Assembly (NCBI RefSeq): GCF_003814875.1 | Contig: NZ_RKQF01000001.1 | Span: 4,898,001-4,962,000 of the forward strand | Reading direction: 5' to 3' | DNA length: 64,000 bases | Source: Streptomyces sp. Ag109_O5-1 | GTDB lineage: Bacteria > Actinomycetota > Actinomycetes > Streptomycetales > Streptomycetaceae | Shown here: one piece after another, positions 17,443 to 26,906 of the stretch | Numbering within the stretch: the stretch's first letter is position 1 | Layout of the letters: each line of letters begins with the position of its first letter | Made by a program: the position numbers and the translations under genes | The notes under the pieces: generated by a model | What the model saw: only the letters and a program-made list of their open reading frames with translations | Told to the model about the DNA's origin: nothing | Databases searched by the model: none

Positions 17443-17949
17443 ATGACTCGCACAACCCGTACGACCGGAACAGCCCGTGCCAACTGGGCGGCCTTCGCCG
17501 CCGCCGCGCCCGGCTTCGCGAGGACCGTCGAGGCACGCTTCGCCACCCAGCCCCACCACATCCTGGCCACGCTCCGCAGAGACGGCTCCCCCCGCACCTC
17601 GGGCCTGGAGGTCCAGTTCCTGAACGGCGAGCTCCGGTTCGGCATGATGCCGGACTCGATGAAGGCGCTGGACCTGCTGCGGGACCCCCGGTTCGCGCTC
17701 CAGGTCAATCCCGGGGACGGCACCGGCATGGGCGGCGGGGACGTGAGGATCTCGGGACGGGCGTACGAGGTCGTGGACGCGGCGGTGAAGGGGTCGTACG
17801 CGGAAGAGGTGAAACCGCCCGAGGGGCCGTTCCACCTCTTCCGTACCGAGCTGACGGAGGTCGTACGGACCTACGTCGAGGACGACACATACCTGGTCGT
17901 CGAGGCCTGGCGGCCAGGTGAGCCGGTGCGCACGGTCAGGCGCACCTGA
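17443..17949 (+). CDS. PPOX-fold (pyridoxamine-5'-phosphate oxidase-like) protein
   Basis: 168 residues with the split-barrel flavin/F420 fold: HILATLRRDGSPRTSGLEV, then FGMMPDSMKALDLLRDPRFAL, and a C-terminal VVEAWRPGEP. The conserved pattern of a substrate loop and a basic strand for cofactor phosphate is present. Members use FMN, F420 or haem, and the cofactor cannot be decided here. Starts at 17443 and 17413 are both possible; neither has a strong Shine-Dalgarno sequence. Confidence 0.82.
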   Translation: MTRTTRTTGTARANWAAFAAAAPGFARTVEARFATQPHHILATLRRDGSPRTSGLEVQFLNGELRFGMMPDSMKALDLLRDPRFALQVNPGDGTGMGGGDVRISGRAYEVVDAAVKGSYAEEVKPPEGPFHLFRTELTEVVRTYVEDDTYLVVEAWRPGEPVRTVRRT

Positions 17950-17976
17950 GCCCCGGAGACCGCGGCGGCCAGGGGC

Positions 17977-19557
<1,581 letters not shown>

Positions 19558-19656
19558 GGGGTGCCTTCCGGCGGTTTGGGCGGGGGTCTCTGATTACCGA
19601 TTCTAACGGGGTGGACGCGGGGCACCTCCGTGACGGGGTGTGGCATACTCGGCACC

Positions 19657-19728
19657 ATGCTCACGCACGCCGCCTTCCTCTTTACCTATGGCAACCGGCC
19701 CACCGGCTGCCATGGTCGTGCTGCTTGA
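19657..19728 (+). CDS. Putative leader peptide of the chorismate mutase transcript
   Basis: A 23-codon frame (MLTHAAFLFTYGNRPTGC, then HGRAA) begins at an ATG 7 nt after a -10-like CATACT (19644-19649), consistent with a leaderless start. It contains Phe-Leu-Phe-Thr-Tyr, the end products of the chorismate mutase branch. Right after these codons is a perfect hairpin, GGCAACCGG/CCGGCTGCC (19690-19711), and further on a terminator-like stem (19751-19783). This is the layout of a ribosome-mediated attenuator. Translation is inferred, not shown. Confidence 0.45.
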   Translation: MLTHAAFLFTYGNRPTGCHGRAA

Positions 19729-19750
19729 GCAACTGACAAGCGACTTCCCC

Positions 19751-19783
19751 AGGCGCCCCGGGCCGACAAGGTCCGGGGCGCCT
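19751..19783 (+). terminator. Terminator-like stem, probable attenuator
   Basis: A perfect 11-bp stem, AGGCGCCCCGG (19751-19761) with CCGGGGCGCCT (19773-19783), has an 11-nt loop and is followed by GGTGTTTCT. It lies between the leader peptide stop (19728) and the chorismate mutase start (19842). The upstream GGCCC (19697-19701) can pair with GGGCC in the left arm and loop (about 19759-19763), which offers an antiterminator. Confidence 0.55.
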
Positions 19784-19841
19784 GGTGTTTCTCCGGATCG
19801 TGCCGGTCCGGGGCCTGCCTCCCTTCCGACGAGGAGACCCC

Positions 19842-20123
19842 ATGAACGCGATCGACGTGACCGGTGCCCGTACCCCCGAGGCCGCCGATGTGATCACCGG
19901 TGCGCGGGAGCGCATCGACGCGCTCGACGACCGGATCATCGGTCTGATCCAGGAGCGGGTCGCCGTCTCCGCCGTCGTCCAGGAGGCCCGGATCGCCTCC
20001 GGCGGCCGACGCGTGAACCTGTCCCGCGAGATGGAGATCCTCGGCCACTACAGCGAGGCCCTCGGCAAGCCCGGCACCGCCCTCGCGATGACCCTCCTGG
20101 AGCTGTCCCGGGGTCGTATCTGA
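19842..20123 (+). CDS. Chorismate mutase (AroQ class)
   Basis: 93 residues, all-helical AroQ type: RERIDALDDRIIGLIQERVAVSAVVQEARIASGGRRVNLSREMEIL (read in parts) shows the conserved Arg and Lys-equivalent positions used to bind chorismate. It converts chorismate to prephenate, the entry to Phe and Tyr. The ATG at 19842 is preceded by GAGGAG 7 nt upstream. The gene is the only one after an apparent attenuator leader, so it is probably controlled by aromatic amino-acid supply. Confidence 0.92.
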   Translation: MNAIDVTGARTPEAADVITGARERIDALDDRIIGLIQERVAVSAVVQEARIASGGRRVNLSREMEILGHYSEALGKPGTALAMTLLELSRGRI

Positions 20124-20672
20124 GTCGGACGGATCTGAGTTCGGCTCGGCTCTCACCCGTACGGCGCGTGACCGGCACGCGAACCGCTTCGTTGGTGGGG
20201 TGTCCGTGTCAGCCAGGGGCGGGCCCGAAGAACCACGCGTGGCTCACTGGGGCGATGAGACGTACGGAACGTGCCGTACGTCGTGGGACCTCGCCCCAGT
20301 CAAGTGACCGGACGGCAGGGGACAGCAGCCCGGTCGCCCAAGAGACGGCCGGCTCCGGGGACGCCCGGGGCCGACCGGCGGAAAATTGCAAAAATGCACA
20401 AGGGCTGGGTCAAACGGTTGCGGAGGCCGCGTACATCCAGCACGATGCATAGAAGGCCCCCAGGGCCTTCACAGCTCCCAAGTCCCAGTTCAGGCAACGG
20501 TATTGCCGTATGCCGACCGTCCGCCAAAGGTCGAGACCTGCCGTACGCCCCGAGTGCGCCGGGGCGCCGACCCAGGGCACGGACGGTGGTACGCGGCACA
20601 GAAACCAGCGGCGCAACCCCCCGGCGCCGCTTCCAGGCACCGGCGCTGCCCTGACGTCGGTGCTGACGAAAG
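20124..20672. other. Long gene-free region
   Basis: About 550 bp with no convincing gene. It contains an AT-rich island at about 20375-20400 with the palindrome TGCA-aaaa-TGCA, unusual in this sequence. About 60 nt further on is a small hairpin, GAAGGCCC-cc-AGGGCCTTC (about 20452-20470). There are also repeated CCGTAC/GTACGG half-sites around 20255-20285. A promoter with a small RNA, or an operator, would fit; nothing was recognised. No tRNA signature was found. Confidence 0.4.
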
Positions 20673-20705
20673 AAGGGCCCCGCGGCTCCGTCCCGCGGGG
20701 CCCTT
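20673..20705. terminator. Strong hairpin terminator
   Basis: AAGGGCCCCGCGG (20673-20685) pairs with CCGCGGGGCCCTT (20693-20705) in a perfect 13-bp stem with a 7-nt loop. It lies just beyond the stop of the minus-strand gene at 20732, and its symmetric A/T flanks could serve both strands. Confidence 0.75.
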
Positions 20706-20731
20706 CGCCTGTCCGCGCACACGACGCGGAG

Positions 20732-21889
20732 TTACGTGCGGCTCACCGTGCCGCATCCCTGCGGCCCCTTGCCGAGCTGGCGGCTGCGGTCGTACGGGTC
20801 GATCGAGGGACCGGTCGGGGCGGCGCTGCCCGTCGGCGCCTGGGACGGGAACTGCGGGTGCAGATAGCCGTCGTCGATGTCGCAGGCCGAATTGCCGGCG
20901 TCCTCGTCGTAGCGCAGCAGGGTCAGACGGCCGGGGGTGACCTGGTAGCGCGTGGGGTCGGGGAGTTCGACGTCGATGACGCGGCGCACGATGGTGCGGG
21001 TCACCTCGGTGGAGCCGTCGGCGCGCACGACCGGGTAGACGAAGGTGTAGTCGGCATGCACGGCGACCCCCTCGAACTTGCCCTTCGCGAAGGTGATCCG
21101 GCCCCGGGTCTTGATGACCTTCCCGGCGAGCTTCACGTCCTTCGGGTCGAAGCGGCTGAAGAGGAACAGCGGGTCGCGGGTCTTACTGGGGCTGCGCAGC
21201 GAGGAGTCGAGATCGTCGAGCACGTGGGGCTGCTTGGGGTCGAGCACCGAGAGGGCGGCCTCCGGGCGGCCGCCGGCCACGACGTCGGGGTTCAGGTTGG
21301 CGTCGACGAGCAGCTTCTTCGTCTGCTGGAGGGCCAGTTCGACGCGGTCCTTCGGGATCGCGCCGAGCGCGGTGGCCTTCGGCAGCGCGATGCCGGCCGC
21401 TCCGTCGGCCCAGCGCAGCGCCGGGGAGCCCGCGAACGGGTGGGCGAGGGTGGGGGTGTCGGCGGCGACCGCCGAGGGCGGGGCGGTCGGGGCGGCGGTC
21501 TCGTCGGGCAGCGGCGAGGTGGCGCTGCCCGTGCCGGCGGACGAACCGGAGGAAGAACCGAAGGGATCGCCGGGGATCAGCGACGGCCGCATCGCCACGA
21601 CGGCGACGGCGATCGCCAGCGGGACGCCGATGACCGCCCATGCCTTGCGCCGGCGGGCCGCCCGCCCGTTCATCTCCTGCCAGGCGGGCCCGGTCCGCCA
21701 CCCCTCGGGCTCTCCCTTCTGGTTCCTCAGCCGCTGGGTGACCTCACGGGCCCGCGCGGAGGGCTCCTTGGGGGCGGACTTGCGGATGTCCCGCTCGCTG
21801 TCGCTGAGGAACTGCTGCCACACCTCGTCGGATATGGAGGACGACGACGGTTCGTCCCCCGACGACTGCTCGGACCGTCTGTCAGACAT
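20732..21889 (-). CDS. Single-pass membrane-anchored protein of unknown function
   Basis: 385 residues from the ATG at 21889 (GAGAGAG upstream). The cytoplasmic N-terminal segment (about 1-85) is charged and includes SISDEVWQQFLSDSERDIRKSAPKEPSARAREV. One TM helix (about 86-103, WAVIGVPLAIAVAVVAM) leads to a Ser/Thr/Pro linker and an extracellular domain of about 230 residues. That domain contains FAGSPALRWADGAAGIALP and a C-terminal Cys pair (NSACDID, QGCGTV) that may form a disulfide. It is a conserved streptomycete architecture. I cannot name a function. It is divergent from the sortase-substrate gene. Confidence 0.8.
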   Translation of the reverse strand: MSDRRSEQSSGDEPSSSSISDEVWQQFLSDSERDIRKSAPKEPSARAREVTQRLRNQKGEPEGWRTGPAWQEMNGRAARRRKAWAVIGVPLAIAVAVVAMRPSLIPGDPFGSSSGSSAGTGSATSPLPDETAAPTAPPSAVAADTPTLAHPFAGSPALRWADGAAGIALPKATALGAIPKDRVELALQQTKKLLVDANLNPDVVAGGRPEAALSVLDPKQPHVLDDLDSSLRSPSKTRDPLFLFSRFDPKDVKLAGKVIKTRGRITFAKGKFEGVAVHADYTFVYPVVRADGSTEVTRTIVRRVIDVELPDPTRYQVTPGRLTLLRYDEDAGNSACDIDDGYLHPQFPSQAPTGSAAPTGPSIDPYDRSRQLGKGPQGCGTVSRT

Positions 21890-22015
21890 GACACTCTCTC
21901 GTTCGGCCGTTCGACGGGGCGAGAATAGCCTTGGAATCAGCTGTGGCCGCACCCGAATTCCGCAATCGGCCCGCTTCCGAGACCCCCCGCCGATCGAGTG
22001 ACCCAGCTCACATAA

Positions 22016-22086
22016 GAATTCTGTGAATACGGAGGCAACCATTCACAGGATTCGCCGGTCACATCAGCGGAACCAGCGGTTACATC
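22016..22086. promoter_or_regulatory. Inverted repeat and direct repeats between divergent envelope genes
   Basis: CTGTGAAT (22021-22028) and ATTCACAG (22041-22048) form a perfect 8-bp inverted repeat that extends outward by GAAT/ATTC with one mismatch. Two direct repeats follow, GGTCACATC (22057-22065) and GGTTACATC (22078-22086), 21 bp apart or two helical turns. The direct repeats resemble those before the NlpC/P60 gene at 7954-7986. Confidence 0.4.
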
Positions 22087-22117
22087 CGCCTGCCGCGCCT
22101 GATCCACGGGGGTCCTC

Positions 22118-23137
22118 ATGAAGCTTCGTCGCGCCATGGCCGCGGCGGCCGTCACGGCCGCCATCGCACCGGTCGCCCTGCTGTCCGCACCGGCCGCGTT
22201 CGCGGAGGACCCGGCGTCGCCGTCGGCCTCCGAGACCGCGCCGAGCGAGATACCCAGCGACACGGCGTCGCCCTCCCCGTCGGACTCCGCTTCCGACTCC
22301 GCCTCGCCCAGCGACAGCACGTCGGCGTCCGCGTCGTCCTCCGCGTCGCCCAGCGACAGCGCGAGCGCCAGCGCGTCCGCTTCGGCCGAGCCGTCCGAGT
22401 CGGCGGAGCCCAGTGAGGACCCGTCCGACCCGGACGTCCCCTACTGCGAGGACCTCGACGAGGACTTCGGCAACGCCAAGGTGTCCGCCGACATCAAGGG
22501 CCTGCCCGGCAAGATCGTCGCGGGCGACGGTTTCCACGGCTTCAAGCTGGTCGTGACGAACGAGTCGAAGGCCGACGTCGACGGCGTCGCCTTCTACGCC
22601 GAGATCGAGAACTACCAGCTCGACGAGTCGAAGTACCTCAGCCCGTATGTCGACCTGGAGTTCAAGAACCCCGACACCGGGTCCTGGGACCGGATCGGCA
22701 GCGACGACTGGGCCGGCGACTACTTCTTCTACGTGCCGAAGCTGAAGTCGGGCGCGAGCAAGTCGGTCGACCTGCGCGTCTCCATCGACGCCAAGGCGCC
22801 CGCCGGTGACGCCTACTCCTTCGGTTCCGGCGCCTACCTCGACAAGGTCGACGGCCAGGACTGCATCGCCGAGGGCTGGGCCCAGTACGACTTCGCGGTC
22901 CTCAAGGCCGGCTCGTCCAACCCGGACCCGGGCACCGCCACGCCGAGCGACGACGGCGGCAAGGACTCCGTGAAGAAGCCGCAGGGCAACGTCTCCGACC
23001 TGCCGACCGGCAACCTCGCGGAGACCGGCTCCAGCTCGGCGCTCCCGGTCATCGGCCTCGTCGGCGGGGTCGCCGTGGTGGCCGGTGCGGCCGCGGTGTT
23101 CGTCGTCCGCCGCCGGAAGACCGGCGCGGACTCATAG
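22118..23137 (+). CDS. Sortase-anchored (LAETG) surface protein with Ser-rich stalk
   Basis: 339 residues. The N-terminal signal peptide ends at about residue 30 (AAFAED). A long low-complexity Ser/Ala/Pro/Asp/Glu stalk (about 33-108) follows, then a folded domain (about 110-270) with two Cys (PYCEDL, QDCIAEG). Last is a typical wall-sorting signal: LAETG (300-304), a hydrophobic helix and the basic tail RRRKTGADS. LAxTG is the preferred signal of class E sortases in Streptomyces, so the product is probably linked to the wall. It lies opposite another membrane-anchored envelope protein. Confidence 0.88.
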   Translation: MKLRRAMAAAAVTAAIAPVALLSAPAAFAEDPASPSASETAPSEIPSDTASPSPSDSASDSASPSDSTSASASSSASPSDSASASASASAEPSESAEPSEDPSDPDVPYCEDLDEDFGNAKVSADIKGLPGKIVAGDGFHGFKLVVTNESKADVDGVAFYAEIENYQLDESKYLSPYVDLEFKNPDTGSWDRIGSDDWAGDYFFYVPKLKSGASKSVDLRVSIDAKAPAGDAYSFGSGAYLDKVDGQDCIAEGWAQYDFAVLKAGSSNPDPGTATPSDDGGKDSVKKPQGNVSDLPTGNLAETGSSSALPVIGLVGGVAVVAGAAAVFVVRRRKTGADS

Positions 23138-23186
23138 GCAAGGTCGCGTCGGCCGTCGCAGGACGGCGGTCGCGCACCGATGAAGA

Positions 23187-23222
23187 GGGACCTGGGCTCG
23201 GAGGGGGGCTCAGGTCCCTTTT
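23187..23222 (+). terminator. Terminator after the sortase-substrate gene
   Basis: GGGACCT (23187-23193) pairs with AGGTCCC (23212-23218) and is followed by a run of four T. It lies 50 nt after the stop codon. Confidence 0.6.
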
Positions 23223-23229
23223 CGCTGCA

Positions 23230-23296
23230 CGGCTGCTTCTTCGGCTTTCGCCGTGCGGCTACTTCTTCGGTTTTCGCCGTGCGGCTACTTCTTCGG
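23230..23296. repeat. 26-bp tandem repeat at the 3' end of the GMC gene
   Basis: Two and a half copies of a 26-bp unit (23230-23255, 23256-23281, 23282-23296) overlap the stop codon of the GMC oxidoreductase and extend past it. Each copy repeats the last Lys-Lys codons; the stop is repeated in the second copy and mutated (CAG) in the outermost. Confidence 0.8.
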
Positions 23297-25069
23297 CGGT
23301 ACGGCCGGGATGCCCAGGAACGGCAGCCGCAGCGCGCCGAAGGCGTCCGACGGGACCGCCGGGCTGTGCGGCTCGACCGGCGCGAGCCTCTGGTACGCCT
23401 CGCCCTGCTGCGGACGCGGGTCCGGCTCGCCCTTGTTGGGCCAGTACGACATCGCGCGCTCGGCCTGTGCCGTGATGGTGAGCGACGGGTTCACACCGAG
23501 GTTCGCCGAGACGGCGGCGCCGTCGACGACCGAGATCCCCGGGTGGCCGTACAGCCGGTGGTACGGGTCGATGACCCCGCTCTCCCGGGAGTCGCCGATC
23601 GGGCAGCCGCCGAGGAAGTGGGCGGTGAGCGGGGTGCCCATCAGCTCCCCGACGTTGCTGCCGGCGAAGCCGTTGATCTCGGCGGCGAGCACGGTGGCCG
23701 CCTCCGAGGCCGCCTTGATCTGCTTGGGGTTGGGGGCGCCGTGGCCCTGCCGGGCGGTGAGCAGCCCCTTGCCGACGCCGTCCGGTTTCAGGTACGTCGT
23801 CAGGGAGTTGTCCAGCGACTGCATCACCAGGCCGATGATGGTCCGCTCCGACCAGCGCCGGTTGGAGAGCGAGCGCAGGACGAGGAGCGGGTGCCGGGCC
23901 GCGTTCGCCACCCAGCCGAGGACACGGGAGGAGCCCTCCGCGTACGGCACCTGGAGGATCGACAGCCCGCCCATCGCGTTGGAGCCCTTGCCGTAGCGGA
24001 CCGGCTCGATGTGCGTGTTCTCGTCCGGGTGGATCGAGGACGTGATCGCGACACCCTTGGTGAAGTCGGCCTTCGGGGTGCCGTGCGCCCTGCGGTAGCG
24101 GCGGTCGTCGGTCTGGGCGCCGACCAGGGCCTCCGAGTTGGTACGGGTGAGGTCGCCCAGCCGGTCCGAGAGGTACGGAAGCTGGCCGCCCGCCTTCATA
24201 CGGTGCAGGAGGGTCTGGGTGCCGTACGTGCCGGCCGCGATGACGACCCGGCGCGCCTTGAAGGTCCGGCCCTTCGCCTTCTTCCTGTCGTCGGTGGGAA
24301 GGGTCGCGACCGCGTAGCCGCCCTGGGAGTCGTCGGTGACGGACACGACCGTCGTCATGGGGTGCACCTCCGCGCCCGCCTGCTCGGCGAGGTGGAGGTA
24401 GTTCTCGTTGAGGGTGTTCTTCGCGCCGTGCCGGCAGCCGGTCATGCACTCGCCGCACTCGGTGCAGGCGTTGCGGGCGGGGCCGGCACCGCCGAAGTAG
24501 GGGTCGGCGACCTGGTCGCCGGGCACCGCCTTCGACCCGCCGTCCGCTTCGGCGTCCTTGCCGTCGCCGAAGAAGACGCCGACCGGGGCGAGATGGAAGG
24601 TGTCGCCGACGCCGAGCTTCTCCGCCGCCGCCTTCAGATGGACGTCGGAGGGGGTCATCGTCGGGTTGAGCCGTACGCCGAGCATGCGCTGCGCCTGGTC
24701 GTAGTACGGCTTCAGCTCCTCCTGCCAGTCCGTGATGTCACGCCACTGGGGGTCGTCGAAGAACGGCTTCGGCGGGACGTAGAGGGTGTTCGCGTAGTTC
24801 AGCGAGCCACCGCCCACGCCCGCGCCGGCCAGGACCATGACATTGCCGAGGAGATGGATGCGCTGGATGCCGTAGCAGCCGAGCTGCGGGGCCCAGAGGT
24901 AGTTCTTGATGTCCCAGGAGTTCTTGGGGAGAGATGCGCGGGTGAAGCGGCGGCCGGCTTCCAGGACACCGACGCGGTAGCCCTTCTCCGTGAGACGAAG
25001 GGCCGTCACAGAGCCGCCGAATCCTGAGCCGACGACTATGACGTCGTAATCGTAGGTGTCCTGGGGCAC
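23285..25069 (-). CDS. GMC-type FAD oxidoreductase (cholesterol-oxidase-like)
   Basis: 594 residues from the GTG at 25069, chosen for the GAGGAG box just upstream. The N-terminal FAD-binding motif VVGSGFGGS (12-20) is followed by AGAGVGGGSLNYANTLY. A CTECGECMTGCRHGAKNT Cys-rich loop recalls ferredoxin-like or zinc-binding motifs. The C-terminal GMC_C region has HFLGGCPIGDS and NPSLTITAQAERA. Such enzymes oxidise alcohols or sterols with oxygen. There is no export signal, so cytoplasmic. The substrate is not decided. It lies 73 bp downstream of the aldehyde dehydrogenase, probably one operon: alcohol to aldehyde to acid. Confidence 0.87.
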   Translation of the reverse strand: MPQDTYDYDVIVVGSGFGGSVTALRLTEKGYRVGVLEAGRRFTRASLPKNSWDIKNYLWAPQLGCYGIQRIHLLGNVMVLAGAGVGGGSLNYANTLYVPPKPFFDDPQWRDITDWQEELKPYYDQAQRMLGVRLNPTMTPSDVHLKAAAEKLGVGDTFHLAPVGVFFGDGKDAEADGGSKAVPGDQVADPYFGGAGPARNACTECGECMTGCRHGAKNTLNENYLHLAEQAGAEVHPMTTVVSVTDDSQGGYAVATLPTDDRKKAKGRTFKARRVVIAAGTYGTQTLLHRMKAGGQLPYLSDRLGDLTRTNSEALVGAQTDDRRYRRAHGTPKADFTKGVAITSSIHPDENTHIEPVRYGKGSNAMGGLSILQVPYAEGSSRVLGWVANAARHPLLVLRSLSNRRWSERTIIGLVMQSLDNSLTTYLKPDGVGKGLLTARQGHGAPNPKQIKAASEAATVLAAEINGFAGSNVGELMGTPLTAHFLGGCPIGDSRESGVIDPYHRLYGHPGISVVDGAAVSANLGVNPSLTITAQAERAMSYWPNKGEPDPRPQQGEAYQRLAPVEPHSPAVPSDAFGALRLPFLGIPAVPPKK

Positions 25070-25142
25070 GGGTGCTCCTCGTTGAGTTTCGCGTGCGGGC
25101 CGTCTCTGGTCGATCGCGCAGTCCCCCGCGCCCCTGAGCAAG

Positions 25143-26771
25143 TCAGCGCAGCCTCAGTGCCTTCATCACCTTCAGGCTCGTGCTCATGAACTGGGCGTAC
25201 TTCTCGTCGTCCATGCCCAGTGAGGGGGCCATCGGCAGCAGCCGCTGCTGGGCGACCGTCTGCGCCTCCGTGTACTTGAGGATCCCCTCCGAGCCGTGCC
25301 GGCGGCCCAGGCCCGAGTCCTTCATGCCGCCCATCGGGGACTGGACGCTGCCGTAGGCGGGGGCGTAGCCCTCGTTGACGTTGACCGTGCCGGTGCGCAG
25401 GCGGGCGGCGACGGCGCGGCCGCGGCTGCCGTTCTTCGTCCAGACGGACGAGTTGAGGCCGTACGGCGTGCCGTTGGCGTGCTCGATGGCCTCCTCCTCC
25501 GTCTTGAAGCGGTAGATGGAGACGACCGGGCCGAAGGTCTCCTCCGTGCAGACGGCCATCGCGTCCTCGACGCCGTCGAGGATGGTGGGCTCGTAGAAGT
25601 AGGGGCCGATGTCGGGGCGGGCGGTGCCGCCGGCGACGACGGTCGCGCCCTTCTCGACGGCCTCCGTCACATGCCGGGTCACAGTCTCCAGCTGCCGTTC
25701 GCCGACCAGGGATCCCATGTCGGCGCCGTAGGCGAGGGACTTGCCGAGCCGCATGGCCTTGGTGCGGGCGGCGAAGCGCTCGACGAAGGCGTCGGCGACG
25801 GACTCGTGGACGTACAGCCGTTCGATGGAGATGCAGAGCTGTCCGGCCGAGGAGAAGCAGGCGCGGACCGCGCCGGCGGCCGCCTTCTCTATGTCGGCGT
25901 CGTCCAGGACCAGCATGGCGTTCTTGCCGCCGAGTTCGAGGGAGACGCCGACCAGGCGGGCGGCCGCGCCCTGCGCGACCTCGCGGCCGGTGCGGGTGGA
26001 GCCGGTGAAGGAGACGTAGTCGGCGTGCCGGACGACCTCGGGCCCGACGACCGGACCGTCCCCGATGACGACCTGGAAGACATCGGCGGGGAGCCCCGCC
26101 TCGATCAGCAGGTCACGCGCCCACAGGGCGGTCAGGCAGGTCTCCGTGTCCGGCTTCATGACGACCGCGTTGCCCGCGACGAAGGCGGGGAGCGCGTCGC
26201 CGACGGAGAGTTCGAGGGGGTAGTTCCAGGGGGCGATCTGGCCGACGACCCCGCGCGGATGGCGCAGTTCGGTGACCTTGGTGAGGGTCGGCATGGCGCC
26301 CGCGTGCCGCTTGGGGCGGAGGTAGGCGGGGGCCTTGCGGCCGTAGTGGCGGGAGGCCACGGCGACGGCCTGCACCTCTTCGTGGGCGTGCAGACGGGCC
26401 TTGCCGGTCTCCAGCTGGATGAGGTCGAGGACCTCGGCCTGGCGGGCCAGGATCAGGTCGTGGAAGCGGAGCAGTACGGCGGCGCGCTGCCGTACCGGCA
26501 CCTTCGCCCACACGGCCTGGGCGGCGCGGGCCGCGTCATAGGCCTTGGCCACGTCCTCCGGGGTGGACTCGGGCAGGTCCGCCAGCTTCTCGCCGGTGAA
26601 GGGCGTGTGGTTGGCCGTACGGCCGGAGCCGACGACGCCCTTGGTGAGCTGGGCGACCAGCTCGGGCGTGACCACGTCGGCGGCCGTTCGTGCCCCGGCG
26701 GGGGCGGGGGCGAGGGGGTTGGTGCCGGTCGTGTCCGTACCGGTCTTCTCCGGGGCCTGCGAGTCCGTCAT
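25143..26771 (-). CDS. Succinic semialdehyde dehydrogenase (NADP-type ALDH)
   Basis: 542 residues, ALDH superfamily. Visible are the PWNYP oxyanion Asn (N183), VSFTGSTRTG for cofactor binding, general base E279 (LELGGKNAML) and nucleophile C313 (SSAGQLCISIERL). The C(I/L)SIERLYVH context matches actinobacterial GabD2-type succinic semialdehyde dehydrogenases, which oxidise succinate semialdehyde to succinate. The first 40 residues are a family-specific extension. It is the first gene of a likely operon with the GMC oxidoreductase. Confidence 0.9.
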   Translation of the reverse strand: MTDSQAPEKTGTDTTGTNPLAPAPAGARTAADVVTPELVAQLTKGVVGSGRTANHTPFTGEKLADLPESTPEDVAKAYDAARAAQAVWAKVPVRQRAAVLLRFHDLILARQAEVLDLIQLETGKARLHAHEEVQAVAVASRHYGRKAPAYLRPKRHAGAMPTLTKVTELRHPRGVVGQIAPWNYPLELSVGDALPAFVAGNAVVMKPDTETCLTALWARDLLIEAGLPADVFQVVIGDGPVVGPEVVRHADYVSFTGSTRTGREVAQGAAARLVGVSLELGGKNAMLVLDDADIEKAAAGAVRACFSSAGQLCISIERLYVHESVADAFVERFAARTKAMRLGKSLAYGADMGSLVGERQLETVTRHVTEAVEKGATVVAGGTARPDIGPYFYEPTILDGVEDAMAVCTEETFGPVVSIYRFKTEEEAIEHANGTPYGLNSSVWTKNGSRGRAVAARLRTGTVNVNEGYAPAYGSVQSPMGGMKDSGLGRRHGSEGILKYTEAQTVAQQRLLPMAPSLGMDDEKYAQFMSTSLKVMKALRLR

Positions 26772-26906
26772 GAGCCGCAGGGTATTCGGGAGCGGGGCCT
26801 TTGGGTACCCGTGGGTAACCCGGTTTCACGGGTTGCGCACACACCGCCAGTGATCACTGGCAGAGAATGTCCTGATCAGGGCGTTGGACGGGACGATCAG
26901 CGCCGG

